Positions 7,037 through 15,346 of a stretch of 36,275 nt of DNA are shown in pieces. A program made the position numbers and the translations under genes. The stretch's first letter is position 1, and each line of letters begins with the position of its first letter. The stretch comes from Pseudomonadota bacterium. GTDB lineage: Bacteria; Desulfobacterota; Syntrophia; Syntrophales; JADFWA01. Location: positions 1 to 36,275 of the forward strand of contig JAUVKS010000001.1 of the NCBI GenBank assembly GCA_030596145.1. Direction: 5' to 3'. Below the pieces are notes generated by a model, which ran no database searches, had not been told where the DNA came from, and was given only the letters and a program-made list of their open reading frames with translations.

Positions 7037-7819
7037 TTAATCCCTATAAGGTATCCTTATTGAAATAACATTAAAGCCCGACTCATATGTAATATGAAAA
7101 AGAGCATCGTACTTTTTCAGGAGAAATAGCGCATATAACAATCTTTTATTTTCATTCAGATCATGAAGGGGATAGTCGGCTGAACTCCAATTTTCGATTA
7201 GTTCTTTTATTTGGATTTCGGGAATGGGAACTCCGGTATCCTCAATTTTGACATATATATGTGAATCATCATGGCCTGTAGAGATAACCAGCTCATTTAA
7301 TTCGCTGTCTTTCATGGAATTTAGCAAATGTCTGGTTATCGCCGACAGAAAAATGGAATAATCGGCTTTTACTCCTGATATTTCCGGAATTTCCCTGTCC
7401 AATATCAGTTTCTTTTTAATATTATGCTTAAACTCCGGGTAAAACTGAAGGAACGCCATTTCAGACTCTACAAGCTCGGATAAATTGATTCTTCGCAAGG
7501 CAGTGTCGCTCAGCATCTGAAATTTTCCTGTCACATCATTAAACAGGCTGAAAAATCTGTTTGCTTCCTTTGCAATCAAACCAGCATCTGAAATTATCTT
7601 TTTGCAGCCTTCCAGGATCTCGGCATCTATGTTATTGTTATTATTTATAATAAGTTTAAGGCGCTCCGCCCTCCTCTGTAAAAGCTCGGAACGACCCAAA
7701 ATCCCATTCAAGGGGCTGGCAAAGTTATGAAGAATGCCGGGGATAAGCTCCCTGAAAGTCGATTCAAATTCTTTTCCCAGTTCCTTAAAAACCTCTCTTT
7801 GTTTCTTGCTTCCATTCAT
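7037..7819 (-). CDS. Histidine-kinase-like protein with degenerate ATPase domain
   Basis: 260 aa, no sensor or membrane segment. Residues about 27-40 (PGILHNFASPLNGI) form an H-box-like helix with a candidate phospho-acceptor His31. A helical dimerisation region follows, then a degraded HATPase part: an N-box-like ITRHLLNSMKDS (about 170), a G1-like VKIEDTGVPIPE (about 197), and no recognisable glycine-rich G2 box. The last strand pair is present (FHITYESGFNVISIRIPY). It may be a kinase that has lost ATP binding, or a partner/scaffold of a true kinase. Shine-Dalgarno GGGGG precedes ATG 7819. An AAT/AAC-rich stretch encodes five Asn (about residues 59-63). Target unknown; it lies among late motility genes. 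Confidence 0.75.
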   Translation of the reverse strand: MNGSKKQREVFKELGKEFESTFRELIPGILHNFASPLNGILGRSELLQRRAERLKLIINNNNNIDAEILEGCKKIISDAGLIAKEANRFFSLFNDVTGKFQMLSDTALRRINLSELVESEMAFLQFYPEFKHNIKKKLILDREIPEISGVKADYSIFLSAITRHLLNSMKDSELNELVISTGHDDSHIYVKIEDTGVPIPEIQIKELIENWSSADYPLHDLNENKRLLYALFLLKKYDALFHITYESGFNVISIRIPYRD

Positions 7820-7840
7820 TTTACCCCCAATTCAGACCTT

Positions 7841-7884
7841 GTCGAGTGGTTAGTGGCTCAACGGCATTGACTCGACTACTCGAC
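7841..7884. repeat. CTACTCGA hairpin repeat
   Basis: GTCGAGTGG on the left faces ACTCGACTACTCGACC on the right across a short spacer, between the fliL-like gene and the kinase-like gene. Confidence 0.75.
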
Positions 7885-7889
7885 CAATA

Positions 7890-8447
7890 TTACAATAAAA
7901 CAAACTTAGTAAAATATATTTTTTTAATTATCTCATCATCCAACAAATTATTCAAGCTAATTTTAATTTCTTCTTTTAACCCCCTCCTGATTTCAGGCAA
8001 CTCCGAAGGATGAAAATCCCCCCTTACCCCCCTTTGGTAAAGGGGGGATGGGGGGATTTTTAAAAGCTCTTTCAATGTGTTATATATGATCTTTCTCAAC
8101 TCGATCCTCTTTTGCGGCAGTTTCATCCCTCGATTCAGTTCAATAACCACATCACAAATCAGAAACCTGTCCTTTTTATTATCATCTTTCAAATGAATAA
8201 TGAAGTCATTAAAATATTCAAACCTTTCTTCTGTAGAAAGAGTCTCTTGCGAACTTACTTCACAGAGCTCCTGACTCCTGACCTCCGACCCCGCCAGACT
8301 GACGGGGGGCAAGCTCTGACCTCCGATCTCTGGTCCTTGCCCCCTGACAGACCCGTTGCCTGCAAACAACGCAATGCACAGGCATACGGCCATCAAAACT
8401 CTGTATGCACAACCAATGATTTTCTCAGTCAATTCTCTGTGTTTCAC
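7890..8447 (-). CDS. FliL-like protein (second copy) with two repeat-encoded insertions
   Basis: 185 aa from a GTG start with AAGG upstream. It has an N-terminal hydrophobic segment (residues about 14-30; signal peptide or anchor) and a FliL-type C-domain: FNDFIIHLKDD, RFLICDVVIELN, then EEIKISLNNLLDDEIIKKIYFTKFVLL, matching the end of FliL at 19613-20104 (RDEIAVRLNSYL...VRRVYFTEFLIQ). Two stretches are foreign to the family. Residues about 36-62 (GQGPEIGGQSLPPVSLAGSE and on) come from GACCTCC-type repeats. Residues 131-145 (IPPSPLYQRGVRGDF) come from a C-run/G-run palindrome. Both are in frame. FliL associates with stators at the basal body; a second copy may act with the cluster's two MotB proteins, which is inference. 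Confidence 0.75.
   Translation of the reverse strand: MKHRELTEKIIGCAYRVLMAVCLCIALFAGNGSVRGQGPEIGGQSLPPVSLAGSEVRSQELCEVSSQETLSTEERFEYFNDFIIHLKDDNKKDRFLICDVVIELNRGMKLPQKRIELRKIIYNTLKELLKIPPSPLYQRGVRGDFHPSELPEIRRGLKEEIKISLNNLLDDEIIKKIYFTKFVLL
8013..8060. repeat. In-frame palindromic repeat (PPSPLYQRGVRGDF-coding type)
   Basis: A palindrome of AAAATCCCCCC and TTACCCCCCTTT facing AAAGGGGGG and GGGGGGATTTT. The element type is familiar as a dispersed bacterial repeat from my general knowledge. It lies within the fliL-like coding region without breaking the frame. Confidence 0.8.
8267..8350. repeat. GACCTCC-family repeat inside the fliL-like gene
   Basis: TGACTCCTGACCTCCGACC is followed by the hairpin CCCGCCAGACTGACGGGGGG and more GACCTCCGATCTCTGG units, all read in frame. 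The same CGCCAGACTGACGGCGG word recurs twice within fliK (near 26040 and 26430). Confidence 0.78.
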
Positions 8448-8470
8448 TTATATGCCTTCATGAACTTATG

Positions 8471-8589
8471 AAATCCCAAATTTCAAGCATCAAATTACAA
8501 ATAAATCCCAAATTTCAATATTCAATGAAACAGGATAGTCGAGTAGGAAATTAGTCAACCACTTGACCACTCGACCATTTGACCAATTG
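8471..8589. repeat. AAATCCCAAATTTCA repeat plus CTACTCGA hairpin
   Basis: Two copies of AAATCCCAAATTTCA (8471-8485 and 8504-8518) are followed by GTCGAGTAGGAAATTAGTCAA and facing CCACTTGACC/CCACTCGACC units (about 8537-8585). They occupy the gap between fliA and the fliL-like gene. Confidence 0.75.
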
Positions 8590-8602
8590 TGAGCGAAGCG
8601 AA

Positions 8603-9325
8603 CTAAGTAATGTCATGTCTGAATTTTTTCAAGCCGACCTTTAGTCTCAGTATTGCCTGGGAGTGGATTTGACAGACTCTTGATTCCGTCAATTTCAAGG
8701 TCAGTCCTATCTCCTTTAATGTTAATTCCTCATAATAATAAAGGGACAGCACCAGTTTTTCTTTTTCAGGGAGTGAATCTATTGCATTCTTCAATATGTT
8801 TTTAAGTTCCCTGTTGGCAAGAAGGAAAAAAGGATTGTTTTGATCAATTTTTTCCAACACATCATGCCTGCCGCATTTTTCACAGTAGCTCTGGGGCAAA
8901 TCATCCTTGCTCAGGATGCGGACACTCCTTGCTTCATCAAGAAGTTTATAATAATTTTTAAGTGATATGCCAAGATAATGCGAAATCTCTTCATCAGTTG
9001 GATGACGTCCGAACTTTTTCCGCAACACCTCAAGCGCATCTTTAATCATTGTTTCTTTGTTTCTAACTGATCTTGGCGCGTCATCTCTTGATCTTAATTC
9101 ATCCAATATGGCCCCCCGGATCCTGAACTGTGCATATGTTTCAAACCGCACCTTCTTAGTTTCGTCAAATTTCTCCAGGGCCGACATCAATCCCATTATG
9201 CCGACGCTGATTAAATCATCTGTGTCCACATGATCGGGGAGTCTCAGGGCAATCCTCCCGACAATATTCTTAACGAGAGGCAAATATTTAATTATCAGTT
9301 TCTCGCGCTCTTTTTTATAAGCCAT
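8603..9325 (-). CDS. fliA: FliA, flagellar sigma factor (sigma-28)
   Basis: Directs RNA polymerase to late flagellar promoters (filament, chemotaxis). Sigma region 2 is clear (LIIKYLPLVKNIVGRIALRL, DLISVGIMGLMSALEKFD, FETYAQFRIRGAILDELRS; residues 10-80). Region 3 (RKKFGRHPTDEEISHYLGIS, about 102-121) and region 4 (LPEKEKLVLSLYYYEELTLK, then the HTH LTLKEIGLTLKLTESRVCQIHSQA) follow. The 240-aa length is typical. Between regions 3 and 4 a CxxCxxH pattern (C148, C151, H154) is unusual. The gene follows flhG, as often seen. The upstream gap is a terminal-inverted-repeat element ending only a few bases before the ATG, and no convincing Shine-Dalgarno is left. Confidence 0.96.
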   Translation of the reverse strand: MAYKKEREKLIIKYLPLVKNIVGRIALRLPDHVDTDDLISVGIMGLMSALEKFDETKKVRFETYAQFRIRGAILDELRSRDDAPRSVRNKETMIKDALEVLRKKFGRHPTDEEISHYLGISLKNYYKLLDEARSVRILSKDDLPQSYCEKCGRHDVLEKIDQNNPFFLLANRELKNILKNAIDSLPEKEKLVLSLYYYEELTLKEIGLTLKLTESRVCQIHSQAILRLKVGLKKFRHDIT

Positions 9326-9339
9326 TTTTATATCAGTTC

Positions 9340-9499
9340 AGCCACAAAGGCGCTAAGACACTAAGATTCTAAAATGATTATTTATTTCTTATGCGCAGTA
9401 AAAAGCAATATCTGTAATTTTTTTGGAAATAAATTCTTTCCTTTTATATAAGGTTTTGAAAAACATTCCTTTCCTTTGTGTCTTCGTGTCTTTGTGGCT
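9340..9499. repeat. Inverted-repeat element with AGCCACAAAG ends
   Basis: The left end AGCCACAAAGGCGCTAAGAC and right end GTCTTCGTGTCTTTGTGGCT are complementary at their outer parts and bound an AT-rich, non-coding core. A second element with the same ends lies at 26753-26893. No transposase or ORF is inside, so it is at most a non-autonomous or structural element. Confidence 0.75.
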
Positions 9500-9502
9500 G
9501 GG

Positions 9503-10387
9503 TTATTGCACATTTTTGTTGATGGTGGATCTGCCAAAGAATTTAATGGTCCCGTTTTCGTAATCTTTCGGCTGTTTCAGACACAACTTTGCGATAATTT
9601 TAGACATGCTTTTACTTGCCTTTGAATCAGAGAAAATCTCTGTTAGCAGTTTTTGTTTCCTTACTGCTTTTGAAACATTTTGATCATGAGGGATATATCC
9701 CAAATACTCGATTGGAAGACCAAGGAAATGATTCGTAGCATTGCTCAACCTCGCGTAAACCATCATGGCTTCATTCGAATCCCTTGCCATGTTGACAAGC
9801 AGCATAAAACACCTTGTTTTATAGCTTTGATAAAGTATTTTGATTAAGGCGTAAGCATCCGTCAATGACGTGGGTTCAGGTGAAACAACTACAATAATTT
9901 CTCTCGCTGCCATATTAAAATACATGACATTGTCGCTAATTCCAGCGGCTGTATCGATAAGCATAAAATCGAAGTCTTCATCCAGTCCATCCATCTCCTC
10001 CAGAAGAGTGAACTTTTGCCCTTTTGACAGATCGGCTGTCCCCTGGATTCCTGAAGATGCCGGCAAAATCTTGATGCCTCCCGGACCTTCGACAACAGCC
10101 TCAGAAAGAGTTTTTTCGCCGCTAAGGACGTGGCGCAGATTATATTTTGGAGTAATGCCAAGGATCACATCTATGTTGGCCAACCCTGTATCAGCATCGA
10201 GCAGCAAAATTCTTTTCCCCATCTTCGAAAAAATATATGCGAAGTTTGCAGTTATATTTGTTTTCCCAACCCCCCCTTTGCCGCTGGTAACAGCGATAAC
10301 ACGGGTATTGCTATTATATATTTTCCGTTCAATTGTCTGGGGCATTACATTTTCCTTCATTTCTCTCAACGCTCCTGCCTGATCCAC
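9503..10387 (-). CDS. flhG: FlhG (FleN/YlxH), MinD-like ATPase controlling flagellar number
   Basis: Cytosolic/membrane-cycling ATPase that limits the number of flagella and stimulates the FlhF GTPase. Deviant Walker A SGKGGVGKT (residues 35-43), LLLDADTGLANIDVILG (about 58-75), and FMLIDTAAGISDNV (about 140) are all present. 294 aa is normal. The GTG at 10387 is preferred because it gives the N-terminal MDQAGALREM, matching the DQAxxLR activator helix through which FlhG contacts FlhF, and it has GGAGG 9 nt upstream. It follows flhF and precedes fliA, the usual order. The upstream gap is a long run of TAACCTTC repeats. Confidence 0.95.
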   Translation of the reverse strand: MDQAGALREMKENVMPQTIERKIYNSNTRVIAVTSGKGGVGKTNITANFAYIFSKMGKRILLLDADTGLANIDVILGITPKYNLRHVLSGEKTLSEAVVEGPGGIKILPASSGIQGTADLSKGQKFTLLEEMDGLDEDFDFMLIDTAAGISDNVMYFNMAAREIIVVVSPEPTSLTDAYALIKILYQSYKTRCFMLLVNMARDSNEAMMVYARLSNATNHFLGLPIEYLGYIPHDQNVSKAVRKQKLLTEIFSDSKASKSMSKIIAKLCLKQPKDYENGTIKFFGRSTINKNVQ

Positions 10388-10460
10388 CTAAACTACCTCC
10401 ATAGGGACAAATCCCCTTTTTCTCAGTCTCTCAACTTCTGTTCTCTGACCTTATAAGGAT

Positions 10461-10604
10461 TCAGAAGATTAGAAGGTTAGAAGGTAAGAGCTCCATAACC
10501 TTCTCACCTTCTGCTCTTCTAACCTTCTGCTCTTTTAACCCTCTCAACTTCTAACCTTCTAACCTTCTAACCTTCTAACCTTCTAACCTTCTAACCTTCT
10601 AACC
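10461..10604. repeat. TAACCTTC tandem array running into the 3' end of flhF
   Basis: The left part is AGAAGGTTAGAAGGTAAG and the right part is AACCTTCT repeated at least six times without change (about 10552-10603), so the arms face each other. The last units encode the final residues (LEG) and the TAG stop of flhF at 10591. Confidence 0.85.
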
Positions 10605-11826
10605 TCCCGCCGACTATCAGCCTTGCAAGTTTTGCAGGATCCATTTTATTTAAATCATGTGGAACATTCTGACCATCGGCAATGTAGAACACCGGTTTGC
10701 CGACATGGTCAATAACATTATAAATCGAGCCGAATTTTTTTGAATCATCCAGCTTCGTAAATATAATGTTGTTATAATTTACAATACCAAATCTCGCCAC
10801 AGCATCCATCATGCTCTCCTGACTTGATGTCATGCTTAAAACAAGATTCGTTTCCAGTGGAAGACCCATCGTAAAATATTCCTTTAATTTCGATAAATAA
10901 ACTTCATCACCACGACTCTTTCCAGGCGTATCTATCAGTATGATATCTTTATCGGCAAACTTATTCAAAGCTCTCTCTAATGCCTTCTTTTCAGAAGCAA
11001 CTTCCATGGGGACATCCATGATATCCGCGTATCTTTTCAGTTGTTCCACCGCGCCTATCCGATATGTATCCATTGTTATGATACCTACATTTAATTTATC
11101 TTCGAATAAACAGCGTGCCGCCAGCTTTGCCAGGGTTGTTGTTTTCCCATCACCCGTGGGGCCCACAAAGAGAGAAATCCTCTTTTTCCCCGTATTCCCG
11201 CCAGTATTTCTATAAGAAGAAGCAATAGATCCTTTTATAATGTTCTCAACAGCAGCCAGAGTATAATGATGGTTCTCCGGATCTTCCATCGAGCTATCGT
11301 TCTTCAACTCCTCTATTAATGCGCAGGCACGTTGTTTTGATACGCCTACCGAAATCAGGTGATAATAAACCTTTGACAGAGAAGAAGAAACTCTTCCATT
11401 ATTTTGAATGCCAAGAACATCAAATAAAAGACCCATTGTCTCCTTTATCTCAGTCAGCTCGGCATAAATGCCCCCTTGCTTTTTGAAATCCATAATAAAG
11501 GACTTCAACTCATTAACATCCGATCTAATTATGGAGAATGTATCTGATTCCTCTTTTTCGCATTTTTGAAGCTCCCCGCAGCTTGCTGCGGGGAAGCTTC
11601 GACCGTAAGGAAGTTTGCTATTTTCAGATTCGCTCGTTTTTGCTCGCTTTTGCGGTTCAACTTTACTTTCTTTTAGAATTTCATAATTATCATCCCTGGC
11701 AGCAATCACCTCAATCCTGCCATTCAGCCTTCTGCTGGAAAGCACTATGGCGTCCGGGCCCATATCCGCCTTTATCTTCTGCATAGCCTCGCTTATACTC
11801 AAGGCATCATATCTTTTAATCTGCAT
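10591..11826 (-). CDS. flhF: FlhF, SRP-type GTPase for polar flagellar placement
   Basis: SRP-family GTPase that marks the pole and recruits early flagellar parts. N-terminal B domain (MQIKRYDALSISEAMQKIKA, residues 1-45), N domain (about 145-205), and G domain with P-loop VGPTGDGKTTT (221-231), DTYRIGAVEQL (253-263), IDTPGKS (298-304; the usual form is DTAGRS) and FTKLDD near the end. 411 aa is normal. Residues about 71-90 (KLPYGRSFPAASCGELQKC) are encoded by a GC-rich palindrome at 11568-11600 inserted in the variable linker. The C-terminal LEG and stop come from TAACCTTC repeats. Its start overlaps the end of flhA by 11 nt. Confidence 0.96.
   Translation of the reverse strand: MQIKRYDALSISEAMQKIKADMGPDAIVLSSRRLNGRIEVIAARDDNYEILKESKVEPQKRAKTSESENSKLPYGRSFPAASCGELQKCEKEESDTFSIIRSDVNELKSFIMDFKKQGGIYAELTEIKETMGLLFDVLGIQNNGRVSSSLSKVYYHLISVGVSKQRACALIEELKNDSSMEDPENHHYTLAAVENIIKGSIASSYRNTGGNTGKKRISLFVGPTGDGKTTTLAKLAARCLFEDKLNVGIITMDTYRIGAVEQLKRYADIMDVPMEVASEKKALERALNKFADKDIILIDTPGKSRGDEVYLSKLKEYFTMGLPLETNLVLSMTSSQESMMDAVARFGIVNYNNIIFTKLDDSKKFGSIYNVIDHVGKPVFYIADGQNVPHDLNKMDPAKLARLIVGGRLEG
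11568..11600. repeat. GC-rich palindrome within flhF linker
   Basis: GAAGCTCCCCGCAGC, a TTGC loop region and GCTGCGGGGAAGCTTC make a near-perfect palindrome of about 33 bp, translated in frame. The rest of flhF has no such GC-rich symmetry. Confidence 0.8.
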
Positions 11827-13900
11827 CTTTTGCCGCCAGCATACCCAGAGATTTGATATTTACATCACTAATGATTTCGTTGTGGGAAAGAACAGCGATA
11901 TTGGGAAAAAACTTTTCCAGTATCTTGCTTAAATATCCCCTGATATTGGGCGAGCAGAGAATAACCGGCGGCAAGCCTTTGTCGCTAAAAATTTTGATAA
12001 ACTTCTTGAGGTTGCCTACAACCTCTTGTATCAGAGTGGGGTCAGCCGCAACAAATGATTCATATTCCGTATGCTGAACCGATTTATTAATTCTGTCCTC
12101 AATATCAGGAGAAACCATAATAACTGTTATGTTCCCATCCGCGTCCTTATATTCCTTTGTTATCATCCTGGCCAGCGCCTGTCTTACATACCCGGTTAAC
12201 GTGTCAACATTTTTTGTCAGAGGCGCATAATCGGCTAATGTTTCCAGTATCGTAAGAAGATCGCGAATAGAAATTCTCTCCTTCAAAAGCCTCTGCAGTA
12301 CTTTCTGAAGCATGCCGAGCGGAACGATATTTGGAATAAGCTCCTCTATAACTTTGGGATGGCTCACTGCCAGACTATCCAGCAAAGACTGAACATCCTG
12401 CCTGCCCAACAGTTCATCTGCATGCGTTTTTATAATTTCAGTCAAATGGGTCGTAATAACGGCTGCCGGATCAACAACAACAAAACCCTTTGCTTGAACC
12501 GATTCTTTTTCTTTTTCATCTATCCAGACCGCAGGCAGGCCGAAAGCAGGTTCCTTTGCCTCAATTCCCGTTATCTTTGCGCCTTCATTTCCAGCAGTTA
12601 TTGCCAGATAATGACCCATCTGTATTTCTCCCTTAGCTATCTCAACTCCTTTCAGTTTAACAACATATTCACCGGGCTTTACCTGCAGATTGTCTCTTAT
12701 ATGTATGGCAGGCGTGACAAAGCCCATTTCAACGGCTATCTGCCTTTTCAGCGCCTTGATTCTCTCAAGCAATTCACCGCCCTCTCCTGCATCAACGAGG
12801 GGCACCAGGCTGTATCCTATCTCAAGTTCAAGGGCATCAAGGGGCAGGAGAGCTTCTATGGGCTCCTCCACCGGTTCCGGCGGCGGCTTCTCCTCCATAT
12901 CTTCAACTTTCTGTGATGATTTAAATGTCCTGTATGCAATAATTCCCGAAATAAGAGCAATGGCTAAAAAAGATATCTTGGGCATGCCGGGAATTAAACC
13001 AAATATCAACAGGATAACTGAAGCCGCTGCAATCACCTTTGGTTTGGCAAAGAGTTGTCCTCCTACTTCCTTACCCAAATCAGATGAGCCTGTAGACCTG
13101 GAGATAAGCATGCCTGCGGCAGTTGATACAATCAGCGCCGGAATCTGCGTTACCAGCCCATCACCCACTGTAAGAAGAGTATAGACGCGAGCGGCATCCG
13201 CTACCGACATACCCTGCTGCAGCACGCCGACAATCAAACCGCCCAAAATATTTATCGTGGCAATAATAATCCCCGCGATTGCATCCCCCCTGACGAACTT
13301 GCTCGCCCCGTCCATTGCGCCGTAAAAATTTGATTCCAGCTCAATTTCACGCCGCCTTCTTCTCGCCTCTGCATCTGTAATCAGCCCTGCATTAAGATCT
13401 GCGTCGATGCTCATCTGTTTTCCGGGCATCGCATCCAGGGTGAATCTTGCCGCCACTTCGGCTATTCTTGTGGCGCCCTTGGTTATCACAATAAAATTAA
13501 TAAGGACAAGCACCAGAAATACTATAAATCCAACCACATAATTGCCGCCGACAACAAAGGAGCCGAATGCCTTGATGACCTGCCCGGCCGCCCCCGGGCC
13601 CTCATTGCCATGGAGAAGTATAAGACGCGTGGAAGCTACATTAAGGGACAAACGAAGCAAAGTTATAATTAAAAGGATGGATGGAAAAACGGAAAAATCG
13701 ATAGGTTTTTGCACATAAACTGAAACCAGCAGTATAATCAGAGAAAAACTGATACTGAAAGAAAGGAGCATATCGAGAGCAAAGGGGTGCAGAGGTATCA
13801 TCATAACCAGAAGGATACCTGCTATCCCTATGGCCATCGCGGTATTGCCGCCTTTAAACAAATCGAAAAAATTGCCGGTTTTAACGTAAGGATCAGCCAT
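11816..13900 (-). CDS. flhA: FlhA, flagellar type III export gate protein
   Basis: Inner-membrane core of the export apparatus. It couples ion flow to secretion, and its cytoplasmic ring receives chaperone-substrate complexes. Residues about 20-330 hold eight predicted membrane helices and the FHIPEP-family signature (RRRREIELESNFYGAMDGAS followed by KFVRGDA, about 180-207). The C-domain (about 360-694) contains the family segments LLDSLAVSHPKVIEELIPNI and LPPVILCSPNIRGYL. 694 aa is typical. No Shine-Dalgarno can be seen: the bases right before ATG 13900 are GCTCGTTAC-type repeats. It overlaps flhF downstream. Confidence 0.97.
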   Translation of the reverse strand: MADPYVKTGNFFDLFKGGNTAMAIGIAGILLVMMIPLHPFALDMLLSFSISFSLIILLVSVYVQKPIDFSVFPSILLIITLLRLSLNVASTRLILLHGNEGPGAAGQVIKAFGSFVVGGNYVVGFIVFLVLVLINFIVITKGATRIAEVAARFTLDAMPGKQMSIDADLNAGLITDAEARRRRREIELESNFYGAMDGASKFVRGDAIAGIIIATINILGGLIVGVLQQGMSVADAARVYTLLTVGDGLVTQIPALIVSTAAGMLISRSTGSSDLGKEVGGQLFAKPKVIAAASVILLIFGLIPGMPKISFLAIALISGIIAYRTFKSSQKVEDMEEKPPPEPVEEPIEALLPLDALELEIGYSLVPLVDAGEGGELLERIKALKRQIAVEMGFVTPAIHIRDNLQVKPGEYVVKLKGVEIAKGEIQMGHYLAITAGNEGAKITGIEAKEPAFGLPAVWIDEKEKESVQAKGFVVVDPAAVITTHLTEIIKTHADELLGRQDVQSLLDSLAVSHPKVIEELIPNIVPLGMLQKVLQRLLKERISIRDLLTILETLADYAPLTKNVDTLTGYVRQALARMITKEYKDADGNITVIMVSPDIEDRINKSVQHTEYESFVAADPTLIQEVVGNLKKFIKIFSDKGLPPVILCSPNIRGYLSKILEKFFPNIAVLSHNEIISDVNIKSLGMLAAKDAD

Positions 13901-13901
13901 T

Positions 13902-14139
13902 GCTCGTTACTCGTTGCTGGTTACTGGTTGCTCGTTACTGGTTGCGAATTACTCGTTGCTGGTTGCTCGTTGCTCGTTCCGAAAAGGAAATAGGAAAGAG
14001 TTAAGAGAAAAGGGTGTTACTCTATTCTCTAATCCTCTGACCTTTTAATCTTCTGACCTTCTAACCTTCTAACCTCCGACCTCCGACCTCCGACCTCCTT
14101 ACTCGACCACTTGACTATTTCCCCACTCGACCATTCCCC
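13902..14139. repeat. Five-family repeat mosaic between flhB and flhA
   Basis: In plus order: GCTCGTT/ACTGGTT units (13902-13979); a 58-bp block (13973-14030) repeated at 29492-29549 with two mismatches; CTGACCTTCTAACC units (14031-14072); GACCTCC units repeated four times (14073-14098); and ACTCGACC units (14099-14139). The last units reach into flhB and supply its stop. Confidence 0.85.
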
Positions 14140-15191
14140 TTGCTGTAAACGAATGCCAGTACTTCAGCAACCGCCCTGTACAAATTTTCCGGTATCATCT
14201 CATCCACATCCACATTCTTATACAATACTCGTGCCAGCGGCTTGTTGTTAACGATGGGCACATCGTTTTTCCTTGCAATATCTTTTATATTCTCAGCTAT
14301 GAAACCAGCCCCTTTAGCAACCACCTTCGGCGCAGATGTGCTTGTCTGATCATAGCGAAGCGCCACGGCAAGATGGGTGGGGTTGGTTATAACCACATCC
14401 GCTTCCGGAACGCTTGCCATCATTCTCTTTCTGGCCATATCTCTCTGGAGATGTTTTATCCTTGCCTTTACAAGAGGATCTCCTTCTGTCTGTTTGGATT
14501 CGTCCTTCACCTCCTGCTTTGACATTTTAAGATTTTTTTCAAATTCCCACTTCTGATAAATATAATCGAAAACTGCAAGGATTATAAGCGCCAAACAAAC
14601 TCTGAGAATAATCTTGAATGCAACCCCTCCAATGCAAATCAATATTCCCCATACACTCTGGTCCATCAGCGGAATAAAATTCTCTATTTCCCCCTTGATA
14701 GTTATATAAACAACGAAACCGATTAGCGAAATCTTAAATATATTCTTTGCCAGTTCCACAAGGCCTCTGATGGAAAACAGCTTCTGAAATCCCTTGATCG
14801 GATCAATCTTTGAGAATTTCGGCTGCACCGATTCTGAGGAAAGCACAAAACCAATCTGAACGTAATTGGCAAGCAAAGCCATGAAAAAAGCAGACAAAAA
14901 AAGAGGCAAAAGCATGGCGAAAATCTTATACACAATGCCGCTTGAAAGACTCTGGATATTATTGTAATCAACATTGAATTGGCCGGACTGGGTGAGCGAC
15001 CACCTTGTAAGAGCCATCATCCTTTCGACTATAGCGTAAGAACCAAACCAGAAGCATGCCAGACAGGCTAACAAAACCGCCACAGATGCAACTTCCCTGC
15101 TTTTTGCAACCTGACCCTTCTTCCTCGCCTTTTCCCGCTTCTTAGGAGTAGCTCGCTCGGTCTTTTCCTGATCTTTATTTTCTTCAGCCAT
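14115..15191 (-). CDS. flhB: FlhB, export gate and substrate-specificity switch
   Basis: Inner-membrane export component that switches from rod/hook to filament substrates after autocleavage. Basic N-terminus (EKTERATPKKREKARKKGQV), four membrane helices (about 33-55, 86-110, 145-168, 178-208), and a cytoplasmic domain with the NPTH cleavage motif at residues 270-273 followed by VALRYDQTSTSAPKVVAKG. 358 aa is usual. The last residues GNGRVGK and the TAG stop derive from a CTACTCGA-family repeat rather than family sequence. The upstream gap is also repeat-filled, and no clear Shine-Dalgarno is left before the ATG. Confidence 0.97.
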   Translation of the reverse strand: MAEENKDQEKTERATPKKREKARKKGQVAKSREVASVAVLLACLACFWFGSYAIVERMMALTRWSLTQSGQFNVDYNNIQSLSSGIVYKIFAMLLPLFLSAFFMALLANYVQIGFVLSSESVQPKFSKIDPIKGFQKLFSIRGLVELAKNIFKISLIGFVVYITIKGEIENFIPLMDQSVWGILICIGGVAFKIILRVCLALIILAVFDYIYQKWEFEKNLKMSKQEVKDESKQTEGDPLVKARIKHLQRDMARKRMMASVPEADVVITNPTHLAVALRYDQTSTSAPKVVAKGAGFIAENIKDIARKNDVPIVNNKPLARVLYKNVDVDEMIPENLYRAVAEVLAFVYSKGNGRVGK

Positions 15192-15206
15192 ATTTCATAA
15201 AAGCTC

Positions 15207-15325
15207 AAGGTTCACGGTTCAAGGTTCACGGTTCAACGGTTCAACGGTTACTGGTTCTCTAATCTTCTAACCTTCTAATCTTCTAACCTTCTCACCTTCT
15301 TACCTTCACTACTCGACCATTCCCT
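15207..15325. repeat. GGTTCA and TAACCTTC repeat mosaic
   Basis: GGTTCACGGTTCAAGGTTCA units (about 15209-15248) are followed by TAATCTTCTAACCTTC units and a lone ACTCGACC unit. The gap between fliR and flhB contains nothing else recognisable. Confidence 0.8.
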
Positions 15326-15346
15326 GACACCTGCGTCAAAAAACCA

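Noticed and set aside
9340..9499. Insertion sequence before fliA
   Set aside because: Inverted ends are present, but the 160-bp core has no transposase or ORF, and no target duplication is evident.
10552..10603. CRISPR-like tandem array
   Set aside because: Units are 8 nt with no spacers and no cas genes nearby; a simple tandem word repeat.
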